This document shows, piece after piece, positions 1 through 6,635 of a stretch of DNA of 33,739 bases (position 1 is its first letter; every line of letters starts with the position of its first letter). Origin of the DNA: an uncultured Clostridia bacterium (lineage in GTDB: Bacteria; Bacillota; Clostridia; Oscillospirales; Acutalibacteraceae); NCBI GenBank assembly GCA_947170465.1, contig CAMVTS010000023.1, forward strand, positions 1 through 33,739, given 5' to 3'. The notes beneath the pieces were generated by a model. The model did not search any database. It was not told the origin of the DNA and saw only the letters and a list, made by a program, of their open reading frames with translations. The translations under genes were made by a program, and so were the position numbers.

Positions 1-62
1 TCGCCAAAAAGCTCCTCGACGCCGAGGAGGAGCATATACACGAGCTGAGAGGGCTACTGTGA
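1..62 (+). CDS. C-terminal end of an upstream gene (partial)
   Basis: An open frame enters from the left edge (codons in frame with position 3) and stops at TGA 60-62. The visible 19 residues are helical and charged and end in ELRGLL. The last bases overlap the stop of the convergent gene on the other strand. Too little is visible to assign a family. The frame could also be chance, but the GC-rich codon use and the tail-to-tail fit with the neighbour support a real gene end. Confidence 0.5.
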   Translation, partial: AKKLLDAEEEHIHELRGLL

Positions 63-569
63 GAAAGCAGTCATTCTCTGTATCGCGTTCCCTTCCAGCA
101 GCACCCTGCCGTGTTCCCGGACTCTTGCGGCTGTCAGTGACGGACAGCGTTTTGCTTCAAATTCGCTGAGAACGATTCTGGCGGCTTTTGGCAGCGCCGG
201 ATAACCGAATAGCAAATAGTAGGCTCCGTCCAGTTCATGGACGGAGTTTTTTCCGCAGCAGAGTCCCAGCCGTCCGAGGGCTTCCGTGCAGTCGAGCAGC
301 ATGCCGGCGGTTTCCAGCCGGTAACAGAGCACGCCGCCGCGGCGCAGGCGATAGACGTGTTTCGGCATGGCGGTGACGAGGAGGTAACAGCCGTTTTCCA
401 TCCGCAGCGCCTCCACGCGCAGGCGCTTTCCCTGCACAGGAATACCTTCACGCCGGCAGGCGCTTCGGCTTAATGCCGCAATCGCGGCTATATCGCCGGA
501 ATAATCGCTGATTTCATCTTCCTGCAAAATAATCAAGACACGTTCGTCGGTCAGTCGGTTAATCGTCAT
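54..569 (-). CDS. mecA: MecA-like adaptor protein
   Basis: 171-residue protein resembling MecA/YpbH adaptors, which deliver substrates to the cytoplasmic ClpC/ClpP protease; it is not the methicillin-resistance mecA. The N-terminus (MTINRLTDERVLIIL, then LRVEALRMENGCYLLVTAMPK near residues 50-70) fits the MecA N-domain pattern. The C-terminal half (AYYLLFGYPALPKAARIVLSEF, then REHGRVLLEGNAIQRM) fits the compact C-terminal ClpC-binding domain. I chose ATG 567-569 over an upstream in-frame ATG at 656 because GGAGG sits seven bases before it and homology begins there. It is shorter than typical 210-240 residue MecA because the acidic linker is nearly absent. It converges on the gene at the left edge. 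The family call is from pattern recognition only. Confidence 0.72.
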   Translation of the reverse strand: MTINRLTDERVLIILQEDEISDYSGDIAAIAALSRSACRREGIPVQGKRLRVEALRMENGCYLLVTAMPKHVYRLRRGGVLCYRLETAGMLLDCTEALGRLGLCCGKNSVHELDGAYYLLFGYPALPKAARIVLSEFEAKRCPSLTAARVREHGRVLLEGNAIQRMTAFSQ

Positions 570-624
570 GGGAACCTCCGGTGAGAGTTGCGCCGCAGGC
601 GCAGATGTCAGTTGTTTGTTAATC

Positions 625-738
625 TGTAGGGGAGCACCCATGTGTGCTCCCGGCATACATTGGGCGTTTGTATATGAAAGCCGGCATGATCGGACAAGAC
701 GTGCTCTCTTTCTCGGGCGACCGATGGTCGCCCCTACT
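625..738. repeat. Paired-hairpin interspersed repeat, copy 1
   Basis: The element starts TGTAGGGG and ends CCCCTACT, with two hairpins inside: GGGAGCAC/GTGCTCCC (630-637 with 644-651) and GGGCGACC/GGTCGCCC (715-722 with 726-733). The same layout (TGTAGGGG, hairpin, spacer, hairpin, CCCCTACA) recurs at 4178-4288, so this is a repeat family, not a private terminator. It lies in the 324-bp gap between mecA and the glucosidase, which holds no credible gene. Confidence 0.75.
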
Positions 739-773
739 TACCCCTTATCACTTACCACTTACCCCTTATCACT
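737..773. repeat. Two tandem 16-bp direct repeats
   Basis: CTTACCCCTTATCACT occurs at 737-752 and again at 758-773, a 21-base period. The unit abuts the right end of the interspersed repeat. Function unknown; it may be replication slippage or part of the repeat element. Confidence 0.8.
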
Positions 774-815
774 CCTATTCTATTCCCCTCGGCACGTCCC
801 TGCAAGTGATTTTTC

Positions 816-856
816 TTGGCAAAAAACTTGCCAAATTCTGCGAAAGCTGTTACAAT
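816..856 (+). promoter_or_regulatory. Promoter with overlapping palindrome for the GH13 gene
   Basis: The -35 box TTGCCA (828-833), a 17-base spacer and the -10 box TACAAT (851-856) give a good sigma-A promoter. The palindrome TTGGCAA-aaaac-TTGCCAA (816-822/828-834) covers the -35 box, a plausible repressor operator for sugar control. A ribosome site AAAGGGTGAT precedes the ATG at 894. Confidence 0.75.
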
Positions 857-893
857 AAAACTGTGTAAAAAATCTCACTGAAAGGGTGATTAT

Positions 894-2423
894 ATGCCTG
901 AATGGCTCAACGACGCTGTATTCTATGAAATTTATCCCCAGAGCTTCTGCGATACCAACGGCGACGGTATCGGCGATATCGAGGGAATTATCCGCAAGCT
1001 CGATTACGTGCGCGGACTCGGCTGCAACGCAATCTGGCTGAATCCGGTTTATGACTCGCCGTTCATGGACGCGGGCTACGACGTGCGCGATTACAAAAAG
1101 GTTGCGCCGCGTTATGGCACCAATGAGGATTTGGTGCGCCTGTTTGAAGCGGCTCACGCCAAGGGAATCAAAATCCTGCTGGATTTGGTGCCCGGTCACA
1201 CCTCCGACCGGCACCCGTGGTTCCTCGAAGCCAAAAAAGCCGCCGAGAGCGAATTTACCAACCGCTACATCTTCACCAAGTCCGTCTGGGACGCGCCGCC
1301 GGAATACCGCATGATGTGCGGCTTGTGCGAGCGCGACGGCAACTACATGGTGAACTATTTCAGCTCCCAGCCGGCGCTCAATTACGGCTTCTACGAGGTG
1401 ACGCATCCGCTGTGGCAGCTGCCGCATGACCATCCGGACTGTCTGGCGACCGCCGAGGCGCTCAAGGACGTCATGCGCTTCTGGCTGCAAAAGGGCGCCG
1501 ACGGCTTCCGCGTGGACATGGCGGATTCCCTTGTCAAGAACGACGACGAAAAAATCGCCACCGCCAAAATCTGGCGCGGCGTGAGAGAGATGATGGACGC
1601 GGAGTTTCCGGACTGCGCACTGGTTGCCGAATGGTGCCATCCGGAGCGCGCGATTAACAACGCCGGCTTCCACATGGACTTCTACCTCGACCATTACGGC
1701 AACGGCTACTCCAAGCTGTTCCGCTACGGCGACTGGGGCAATCTCGCGGTGTTCCATCCGTCCGGAAGAGGCGACCTCCGTGGCTTTACCGACGAATATC
1801 TTCCCAACTACAACCGCACTAAGGAGAACGGCTACATCTGCTTCATGACGAACAACCACGACATGCCGCGCGTTACCGCCTACCTTGACAAGCAGGCAAT
1901 CAAGCTGGTGAACGCCTTTATCTTCACTATGCCCGGCGTGCCCTTCCTCTATTACGGCGACGAAATCGGCATGCGCTATCAGGCGGAGCTGGTCAGCAAG
2001 GAGGGCGGCTACTCACGCACCGGCTCACGCACGCCCATGCAGTGGAACAGCGGCAAGAACCTCGGCTTTTCCGAGAGCGACGAGCCGTATCTGCCGGTTG
2101 ACAAGAGCGCCGGCGCGCCTACCGTCGAGAACCAGAAGGACGACCCCGACAGCATTTACCGCGTCGTCACCGACATGATTGCCCTGCGGCATAAGTACCC
2201 CGACCTCCACGGCAACGGCGAGCTGGAGTTCATGTGCAGGGACGGTCAGATTCCCTTCGCCTACCGCCGCGGCAGTCTGGTGATGTTCTTCAATCCGCTG
2301 GGCGTTCCGTTTGAGACGGCAACCGACCACGAAGGCGACGTTATCTATAAAATAGGCAATGCCGAAATCGCCAACGGAAAAATCATCATGCAGCCGCAGA
2401 GCTTTCTGATGATTTGTGAATAA
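894..2423 (+). CDS. GH13 alpha-glucosidase / oligo-1,6-glucosidase family
   Basis: 509-residue cytoplasmic glycoside hydrolase family 13 enzyme, without signal peptide. It probably cleaves alpha-glucosidic bonds of short malto- or isomalto-oligosaccharides; the exact substrate is not readable. The (beta/alpha)8 landmarks are all present: VFYEIYPQSF and DTNGDGIGD (9-28, the family's metal-binding loop), DLVPGHTS (97-104), GFRVDMA with nucleophile D208, LVAEW with acid/base E246, and TNNHDMPR with D323. A small all-beta domain follows from about residue 430. The start is fixed by AAAGGGTGAT upstream. It stands alone behind its own promoter and operator-like palindrome. Trehalose synthase or sucrose-acting relatives are alternatives, but the length and lack of extra domains favour an oligosaccharide glucosidase. 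Confidence 0.9.
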   Translation: MPEWLNDAVFYEIYPQSFCDTNGDGIGDIEGIIRKLDYVRGLGCNAIWLNPVYDSPFMDAGYDVRDYKKVAPRYGTNEDLVRLFEAAHAKGIKILLDLVPGHTSDRHPWFLEAKKAAESEFTNRYIFTKSVWDAPPEYRMMCGLCERDGNYMVNYFSSQPALNYGFYEVTHPLWQLPHDHPDCLATAEALKDVMRFWLQKGADGFRVDMADSLVKNDDEKIATAKIWRGVREMMDAEFPDCALVAEWCHPERAINNAGFHMDFYLDHYGNGYSKLFRYGDWGNLAVFHPSGRGDLRGFTDEYLPNYNRTKENGYICFMTNNHDMPRVTAYLDKQAIKLVNAFIFTMPGVPFLYYGDEIGMRYQAELVSKEGGYSRTGSRTPMQWNSGKNLGFSESDEPYLPVDKSAGAPTVENQKDDPDSIYRVVTDMIALRHKYPDLHGNGELEFMCRDGQIPFAYRRGSLVMFFNPLGVPFETATDHEGDVIYKIGNAEIANGKIIMQPQSFLMICE

Positions 2424-2440
2424 ATGTTTCGGGAGTATGC

Positions 2441-2606
2441 ATGAACAATCAAATTCTGTTTGCCGGCGCCTGCATCACCGGCGCCGGCAGCGGACAACAC
2501 GCCGTATTACCTCTACATGACGTATCTCAGCAACGAGGCGATGAAAATCACTGCCGAGCTGAATAACGCCTACCACACGCCTGAAGGAAATCGGCGCCAT
2601 TGTTGA
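2441..2606 (+). pseudogene. Remnant of a sugar O-acetyltransferase
   Basis: From 2493 to the TGA at 2604-2606 an open frame reads YYLYMTYLSNEAMKITAELN followed by NAYHTPE. This recalls the N-terminal region of LacA/maltose O-acetyltransferase-type proteins, where a similar AxxLxxxYH(T/S)PEE stretch precedes the hexapeptide-repeat domain. The downstream acetyltransferase body is missing, and an ATG at 2441 lies in another frame, implying frameshift as well as deletion. It sits just after the glucosidase, so it may be the end of a former two-gene sugar operon. Assigned from a short match, so only moderate confidence. Confidence 0.45.
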
Positions 2607-2616
2607 ATAAAAGCAG

Positions 2617-2653
2617 AACCGCCTGACAGCACGTCAGGCGGTTGGCATTTTTT
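2617..2653 (+). terminator. Rho-independent terminator
   Basis: Perfect 11-bp stem AACCGCCTGAC/GTCAGGCGGTT (2617-2627 with 2633-2643), 5-base loop, then TGGCA and six T (2648-2653). It ends glucosidase transcription and can also serve the convergent carboxypeptidase gene. Confidence 0.85.
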
Positions 2654-2664
2654 CGTAAGCCGCC

Positions 2665-3978
2665 TCAATCTCTGTAGCGGCGACCGATGGCTGCGCGCGA
2701 GCGCTGGCGCGCCTTTTTCCTTTTGGAGCGCAGGGCAATCAGTACGATTATCAGCACGATAATCAGCACCAGCGCCGCCGCCAGCACAATCACCGGCACG
2801 GGATTTTCCGTCACAAACGCTTCAAGGGGCGAGATGTCGCGTTCCACGTCCTCGGCGGCGACCAGATTGGTTACGCCCAAATCCAAATCCTCGTACTTCA
2901 CGCTGACGGTTCCGAGCACGTCGCCTTTTTTGACCGGCGCTTCAACCTGTCCGACGCAGCTGATATCTGCTTTCAGCTTGCTTTTATCGTAATTCTTCGG
3001 CAGGAAGGCGGCAACGTCCTTTTCGACCACCGCGCTGAGGGATTTTCCGTTTCTGACATACTTGACGTCAACGGAGGCGAGGCTGTCCGCCGGACTGTAA
3101 ATCGTCTGGACGCCCAGATTCTCATACGCCCAGTCATAGAGCTTCGCGGTGTCCTTCATCGCGTAGTTGACGTTCTCCTCGTAGGAGAATTCAGCGCCGA
3201 AGCAGACGCAGAGATACTGCGTGCCGTCCTTGGCGGCGGAGGTGACAAGGCACTTTCCTGCCTCGTCCAGATAGCCGGTCTTGATGCCCTGCGTATACGG
3301 ATAGTAGTACATGCCGCCTTCGGCTTCTTCATCGAGCATGTAGTTGGTGTTGTGCAGCTCGCTGAAGCCCTCGGGGGTGTAATGCACCGTGTTGCAGATT
3401 TCCATGAAGCCGGGAATGGTCATGGCGTGCTTGGCAATCAGCGCCATATCACGGGCGGTGGTGTAATGGTCAGCGTCATAAAGCCCGTGCGGATTGACAA
3501 AGTGGGTGTTGGTACAGCCCAGCTCGCCGGCTTTGTTGTTCATTTTCGCGACGAATCCGGCAATACTGCCGCCGACATAATCCGCCAGTACCAGCGCGGC
3601 GTCGTTGCCGGACGGAAGCATCAGTCCGTACAGCAAATCCCTGACTGAGACCTGCTCGCCGATATGCGCCGACAGTCCCATGACCGTGCTTTCCGGGTCG
3701 AGACCGCTGATGACCTCCTGCTTGACGGGCACCTTGGTGTTGTCCCAATCGCTGACGTTTTCCGCCGTCACCACAAACGTCATAATCTTGGTGGTGGAAG
3801 CCGGATAACGCCGCTGGTCAGCGTCCTTTTCATACACCACCGTGTGATTGCTCAGGTTTTCCATCAGCACCGCGGACGACACGGTGTCTCCTTCAAAGCC
3901 GTAATTGACAGCGGAGACAGAAAACACGCTGACGCAAAGAATAAGGGCAGAAAAAACAATGGCTGCTATGCGTTTCAT
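2665..3978 (-). CDS. D-alanyl-D-alanine carboxypeptidase (PBP5/DacF type)
   Basis: 437-residue penicillin-binding protein that trims the terminal D-alanine from peptidoglycan stem peptides. All three serine-peptidase S11 motifs are intact: S61-TT-K64, S123-G-N125 and K233-T-G235. Residues 1-23 are a signal peptide (MKRIAAIVFSALILC start, hydrophobic core, VSA cleavage region). A PBP5 C-terminal beta domain spans roughly 285-380. Instead of an amphipathic anchor it ends with a true membrane segment (about 394-416) and a basic tail, so it is probably outer-face membrane bound with a short cytoplasmic end. ATG 3978 has AGGAGG upstream and a consensus promoter. Whether it is vegetative or sporulation-linked (DacF, DacB) cannot be told from sequence. 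Confidence 0.93.
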   Translation of the reverse strand: MKRIAAIVFSALILCVSVFSVSAVNYGFEGDTVSSAVLMENLSNHTVVYEKDADQRRYPASTTKIMTFVVTAENVSDWDNTKVPVKQEVISGLDPESTVMGLSAHIGEQVSVRDLLYGLMLPSGNDAALVLADYVGGSIAGFVAKMNNKAGELGCTNTHFVNPHGLYDADHYTTARDMALIAKHAMTIPGFMEICNTVHYTPEGFSELHNTNYMLDEEAEGGMYYYPYTQGIKTGYLDEAGKCLVTSAAKDGTQYLCVCFGAEFSYEENVNYAMKDTAKLYDWAYENLGVQTIYSPADSLASVDVKYVRNGKSLSAVVEKDVAAFLPKNYDKSKLKADISCVGQVEAPVKKGDVLGTVSVKYEDLDLGVTNLVAAEDVERDISPLEAFVTENPVPVIVLAAALVLIIVLIIVLIALRSKRKKARQRSRAAIGRRYRD

Positions 3979-4010
3979 ATTTTTCCTCCTGAAAATACAT
4001 GATTGCTATT

Positions 4011-4039
4011 ATTATAGCTAATGGCAAAATCTTTGTCAA
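4011..4039 (-). promoter_or_regulatory. Promoter of the carboxypeptidase gene
   Basis: On the minus strand TTGACA (4039-4034), 17 bases, TATAAT (4016-4011): a perfect sigma-A consensus, followed by AGGAGG before the ATG at 3978. Confidence 0.9.
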
Positions 4040-4083
4040 TAAATCAGATTGAGGCAATCACGCAAAAACACACCGTATATCCG

Positions 4084-4113
4084 AAAGGCAGCCTGTACGG
4101 GCTGCCTTTGTTT
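4084..4113 (+). terminator. Orphan terminator-like hairpin
   Basis: Stem AAAGGCAGCC/GGCTGCCTTT (4084-4093 with 4100-4109), 6-base loop, then GTTT. No plus-strand gene precedes it, so it may be left from a lost gene or belong to the repeat-rich intergenic that follows. Confidence 0.6.
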
Positions 4114-4124
4114 ATGGTTAAATT

Positions 4125-4339
4125 AAGCCTTCCCCTCGGGGGCAATGTCAACAACTTAAGAAAATTGTCCTTGACATTGTAGGGGCGAACCCATGTGTTC
4201 GCCCGAGCCGCGTTTTCCTATCTAACCGTTTCTGCCACGGAAACGAACGGCTTCCTATCCCGGGCGCACACGCGGGTGCGCCCCTACACAAAAAGAAATA
4301 TCTTCTAAAGTTGTTGACATTGCCCTCGGGGAAAGGCTT
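4125..4339. mobile_element. MITE-like element with nested repeat copy 2
   Basis: About 215 bp bounded by imperfect terminal inverted repeats of about 32 bp. The left end reads AAGCCTTCCCCTCGGGGG then CAATGTCAACAACTT; the right end in reverse reads AAGCCTTTCCCCGAGGG then CAATGTCAACAACTT. Inside, 4178-4288 is a second copy of the paired-hairpin repeat seen at 625-738 (TGTAGGGG to CCCCTACA). There is no coding capacity. Nested inverted repeats without a transposase are typical of miniature elements mobilised in trans. I cannot identify a target duplication with certainty. Confidence 0.7.
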
Positions 4340-4382
4340 TCGCTTTGTTAAACGTTGTCCTGTAAAACGTGTCTAATACTAT

Positions 4383-4523
4383 TCTCTGATAGAAAGTAGA
4401 CAACTTTCTATCAGAGAGAAAACGCTTGGCGCGTTTTCCAATTGCGCAAAAGCGCAATTGCCGTCTTATACAATCTTGACGCGCCTACGGCGCTATTAAA
4501 AAGTAGAAAGTCTACTTTTTAAT
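4383..4523. repeat. Cluster of five consecutive hairpins
   Basis: Five stem-loops follow each other with almost no spacing: 15 bp (4383-4397 with 4403-4417), 8 bp (4418-4425 with 4431-4438), 9 bp with AAAA loop (4439-4447 with 4452-4460), 5 bp (4481-4485 with 4489-4493) and 13 bp (4495-4507 with 4511-4523). An outer partial inverted repeat (4463-4477 with 4525-4543) encloses the last two. There is no coding capacity. It could be a folded RNA or a second miniature element; see findings. Confidence 0.8.
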
Positions 4524-4582
4524 GAAGATTGGTATGATAAAACGGATTCAGAAAATATTTTTACCCGGCAACAGCCGGTTGC

Positions 4583-4611
4583 TTGATTATTGTCGTGATA
4601 TGGTTTATACT
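4583..4611 (+). promoter_or_regulatory. Probable promoter of the XRE regulator
   Basis: TTGATT (4583-4588), 17 bases, TATACT (4606-4611). It places a 5' leader of about 100 bases, containing a large hairpin, before the ATG at 4718. Confidence 0.55.
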
Positions 4612-4619
4612 AATATCAA

Positions 4620-4677
4620 ATAAAAAGCAGACAATCTTTGCGGTATATTTTTCGCAAAATATCAGTCTGCTTTTTAT
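4620..4677 (+). promoter_or_regulatory. Attenuator-like leader hairpin of the XRE regulator
   Basis: Outer stem ATAAAAAGCAGAC/GTCTGCTTTTTAT (4620-4632 with 4665-4677) encloses an inner stem TTTGCG/CGCAAA (4637-4642 with 4653-4658). The right arm carries five T. Lying between promoter and ribosome site, it could end transcription early; a simple insulating terminator is the alternative. Confidence 0.55.
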
Positions 4678-4717
4678 CCGGAATTCGTATCAGAATGAGT
4701 ACCAGGGAGGTGTTTTG

Positions 4718-5482
4718 ATGAACACGAAAGATGTTATCTATGAACTTCGGACAAAAAACGGGATGTCGCAGGACGAGCTTGCCGAGAAGGTATTTGTCAC
4801 GCGGCAGGCGGTGTCGCGCTGGGAGAACGGCGATACCGTGCCGAACACGGAAACGCTCAAGCTGCTTTCAGGGCTGTTCAATGTTTCCATCAACACGCTG
4901 CTCGGCTCACCCCGGCCGCTTTTTTGCCAGTGCTGCGGCATGCCGCTGGAGGACAGTATTATCGGCAGGGATAAGGACGGCGCGTTGAATGAGGACTACT
5001 GCAAGTGGTGCTACGCCGACGGACAGTACACCTACAGCGATATGGACGAGCTGATTCAGGTGTGTATTCCGCACATGGTGGCACAGGGCTTCACCGAAGA
5101 ACAGGCGCGCGAATATATGAAGCAGAGGCTGCCTCAGCTCGATTACTGGAAACGCTACGAGGAACTCAGCGACAACGGCGAGTTTGAGCAATTCAAGCAG
5201 CAGTTAATCAAGGAAATCAACGACCTCCATATTGAAGGTATGCCGAAGGTTGAGCGGCTGAACGCGCTTGTCGGCAGCTATGTCAATCTCGCTTATCCGC
5301 TTCCGGGCGGTATCAGCGCCAAATTCCTTGACGACAGCGCCACCTATCTCGGCAATCAGCTCGAGCCGGAAACCGGCGGCGAGCGCTGCTTCGGCGTTTT
5401 GGCGAATATGGATTTTATTTTGATAAGCACCTATGAAGCAGACGGCAAGAATCCGGAGCTTGTGCTTTATAAGAAGCGCTGA
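4718..5482 (+). CDS. XRE-family regulator with zinc-ribbon domain
   Basis: 254-residue protein in three parts. Residues 1-62 are a Cro/C1-type helix-turn-helix (GMSQDELAEKVFVTRQAVSR, WENG). Residues 68-104 are a putative zinc ribbon (C70, C72, C73, then C95 and C98 in NEDYCKWC). Residues 105-165 are helical, and 175-254 form a small domain (LNALVGSYVNLAYPLP, CFGVLANMDFILIS) of unknown function. It probably binds DNA as a cytoplasmic regulator; the ligand and targets are unknown. I start it at ATG 4718, which has GGGAGG before it, because the 45 residues upstream are the translated leader hairpin. The GNAT gene 64 bases downstream is likely co-transcribed. Confidence 0.8.
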   Translation: MNTKDVIYELRTKNGMSQDELAEKVFVTRQAVSRWENGDTVPNTETLKLLSGLFNVSINTLLGSPRPLFCQCCGMPLEDSIIGRDKDGALNEDYCKWCYADGQYTYSDMDELIQVCIPHMVAQGFTEEQAREYMKQRLPQLDYWKRYEELSDNGEFEQFKQQLIKEINDLHIEGMPKVERLNALVGSYVNLAYPLPGGISAKFLDDSATYLGNQLEPETGGERCFGVLANMDFILISTYEADGKNPELVLYKKR

Positions 5483-5546
5483 ACCGCGCGAAAGCGCTCG
5501 GCGCAAAGAAAGCGTTTTATTGGAAACAATTAACGGAGAAATCAAC

Positions 5547-6095
5547 ATGCAATATCATCAGACAATCCAATTGAAAAACGGAAAAACCTGCGTTATTCGC
5601 AACGGAACTGCGCAGGACGGGCAGGCGGCGCTGGATATATTCATTATGACGCACGAACAGACGGACAACCTGCTGACCTATCCGGACGAAATCACCTTTA
5701 CCGCCGAGGAAGAAGCGGATTTTTTGCAGAAGAAAGCCGACAGTGAGAACGAGATTGAAATCCTTGCTGAAATTGACGGCAAAATTGTCGGCACGGCAGG
5801 AATCGGGCAAAAAAGCCCGCAGTTCAAGCTCAGACACCGCTGTGAATTCGGACTCAGTATAGATAAGCAATATTGGGGGCTGGGTATCGGACGCGCCTTG
5901 ACCGAAGCCTGTATCGCGTGCGCAGAGAAAGCCGGCTATGAACAGATAGAGCTGGAGGTTGTCGCCGAAAATGCACGCGCGGTAAGAATGTATGAGAAAG
6001 CCGGATTTATAGAATACGGCAGAAATCCGCGCGACTTCAAATCACGCCTGACGGGGTATCAGGAGGTCATCTATATGCGGAAGGAGCTGACTTAA
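5547..6095 (+). CDS. GNAT-family N-acetyltransferase
   Basis: 182-residue acyltransferase that moves an acetyl group from acetyl-CoA to an amine, possibly a ribosomal-protein N-terminus or a small molecule. GNAT landmarks: CEFGLSIDKQYWGLGIGRAL (99-118), holding the acetyl-CoA phosphate-binding loop, and the VVAENARAVRMYEKAGF strand-helix (138-154). The start ATG 5547 has GGAGA upstream; an in-frame extension back to 5433 lies inside the preceding gene and lacks a ribosome site. It follows the XRE regulator on the same strand and may share its transcript. The substrate cannot be inferred. Confidence 0.88.
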   Translation: MQYHQTIQLKNGKTCVIRNGTAQDGQAALDIFIMTHEQTDNLLTYPDEITFTAEEEADFLQKKADSENEIEILAEIDGKIVGTAGIGQKSPQFKLRHRCEFGLSIDKQYWGLGIGRALTEACIACAEKAGYEQIELEVVAENARAVRMYEKAGFIEYGRNPRDFKSRLTGYQEVIYMRKELT

Positions 6096-6231
6096 TAGAG
6101 CATAACCTCCCCTCAAAAACTGACAAAATTTACAAGCAATAAAAAAGGGATTTCTCCAAACACTACTAATGCGGCGACAAGCTGAGCAGTCAGACCGCCG
6201 CTGAATATAGATTTTTAAGGAGAAAACAACC

Positions 6232-6495
6232 ATGTCTAACAATAACAACAACCAGATTAACGTACCCGAAGCAAGAGAAGCCATGAACCGCTTCAAGATG
6301 GAGTGCGCCAACGAGGTAGGCGTCAACCTCAAGCAGGGCTACAACGGCGACCTCACCTCCCGTCAGGCAGGCTCTGTCGGCGGTCAGATGGTCAACGTCA
6401 TGTGGCATGTACGACAAGCAGATTTTATGCGGAGTTGTTGGGAATCCAAAGGTCAGGTTGAGAGAGTTATTTATACATACGGATTGGCGGTATAA
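6232..6495 (+). CDS. Alpha/beta-type small acid-soluble spore protein, 3' end replaced by a repeat
   Basis: 87-residue ORF. Residues 1-54 are a recognisable alpha/beta SASP, which coats and protects spore DNA: an asparagine-rich start, VPEAREAMNRFKMECANEVG (11-30, covering the region of the germination-protease site), then GSVGGQMV (47-54). In the family the second DNA-binding helix should continue with a basic amphipathic stretch. Here residues 55-87 (NVMWHVRQADFMRSCW onward, ending YGLAV) are instead encoded by the interspersed repeat R1. AAGGAG precedes the ATG and a strong terminator follows. The product is probably impaired or altered in DNA binding; expression in the forespore would be expected, but I see no convincing sigma-G promoter. 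Confidence 0.8.
   Translation: MSNNNNNQINVPEAREAMNRFKMECANEVGVNLKQGYNGDLTSRQAGSVGGQMVNVMWHVRQADFMRSCWESKGQVERVIYTYGLAV
6392..6495 (+). repeat. Cassette repeat R1
   Basis: First copy of a roughly 95-105 bp repeat. It shares with R4 TCAACGT..., TGTGGCA, TACGACAA, TTTTATGCGGAGTT, CAGGTTGAGAG and TTGGCGGTATAA. It carries GGAATCCAAAGG in the middle, shared with R2, and ATTTATACATACG near the end, shared with R3. It is fused in frame to the spore-protein gene and ends at that gene's stop codon. Confidence 0.85.
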
Positions 6496-6503
6496 AAGAG
6501 TAG

Positions 6504-6545
6504 CGCCGCAAGCTGACAAGGTTTCAGCTTGCGGCGTTATTTTTT
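6504..6545 (+). terminator. Terminator after the spore-protein gene
   Basis: Perfect 13-bp stem CGCCGCAAGCTGA/TCAGCTTGCGGCG (6504-6516 with 6524-6536), 7-base loop, then TTATTTTTT. Its GC-rich stem resembles the core genome, so it is probably the original terminator of the spore-protein gene. Confidence 0.9.
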
Positions 6546-6557
6546 GAAAATGCATTG

Positions 6558-6586
6558 TTGACAAGGGTTTGAGAATACTATATAAT
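6558..6586 (+). promoter_or_regulatory. Promoter of the AAA ATPase gene
   Basis: TTGACA (6558-6563), 17 bases, TATAAT (6581-6586), a perfect consensus 50 bases before the ATG at 6636. Confidence 0.9.
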
Positions 6587-6635
6587 ATATTACGAAAAAA
6601 GGTGTAAATACAATATTTGTAGAAATAGGTGTATT

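Noticed and set aside
780-1859. Long minus-strand ORF (359 codons) opposite the glucosidase
   Set aside because: It lies antisense to a gene with all catalytic motifs; composition follows the GC-rich codon shadow and no domain or ribosome site is visible.
4583-4717. Upstream 45-codon extension of the XRE regulator
   Set aside because: It starts at the -35 box with TTG and translates the leader hairpin; ATG 4718 has a strong ribosome site.
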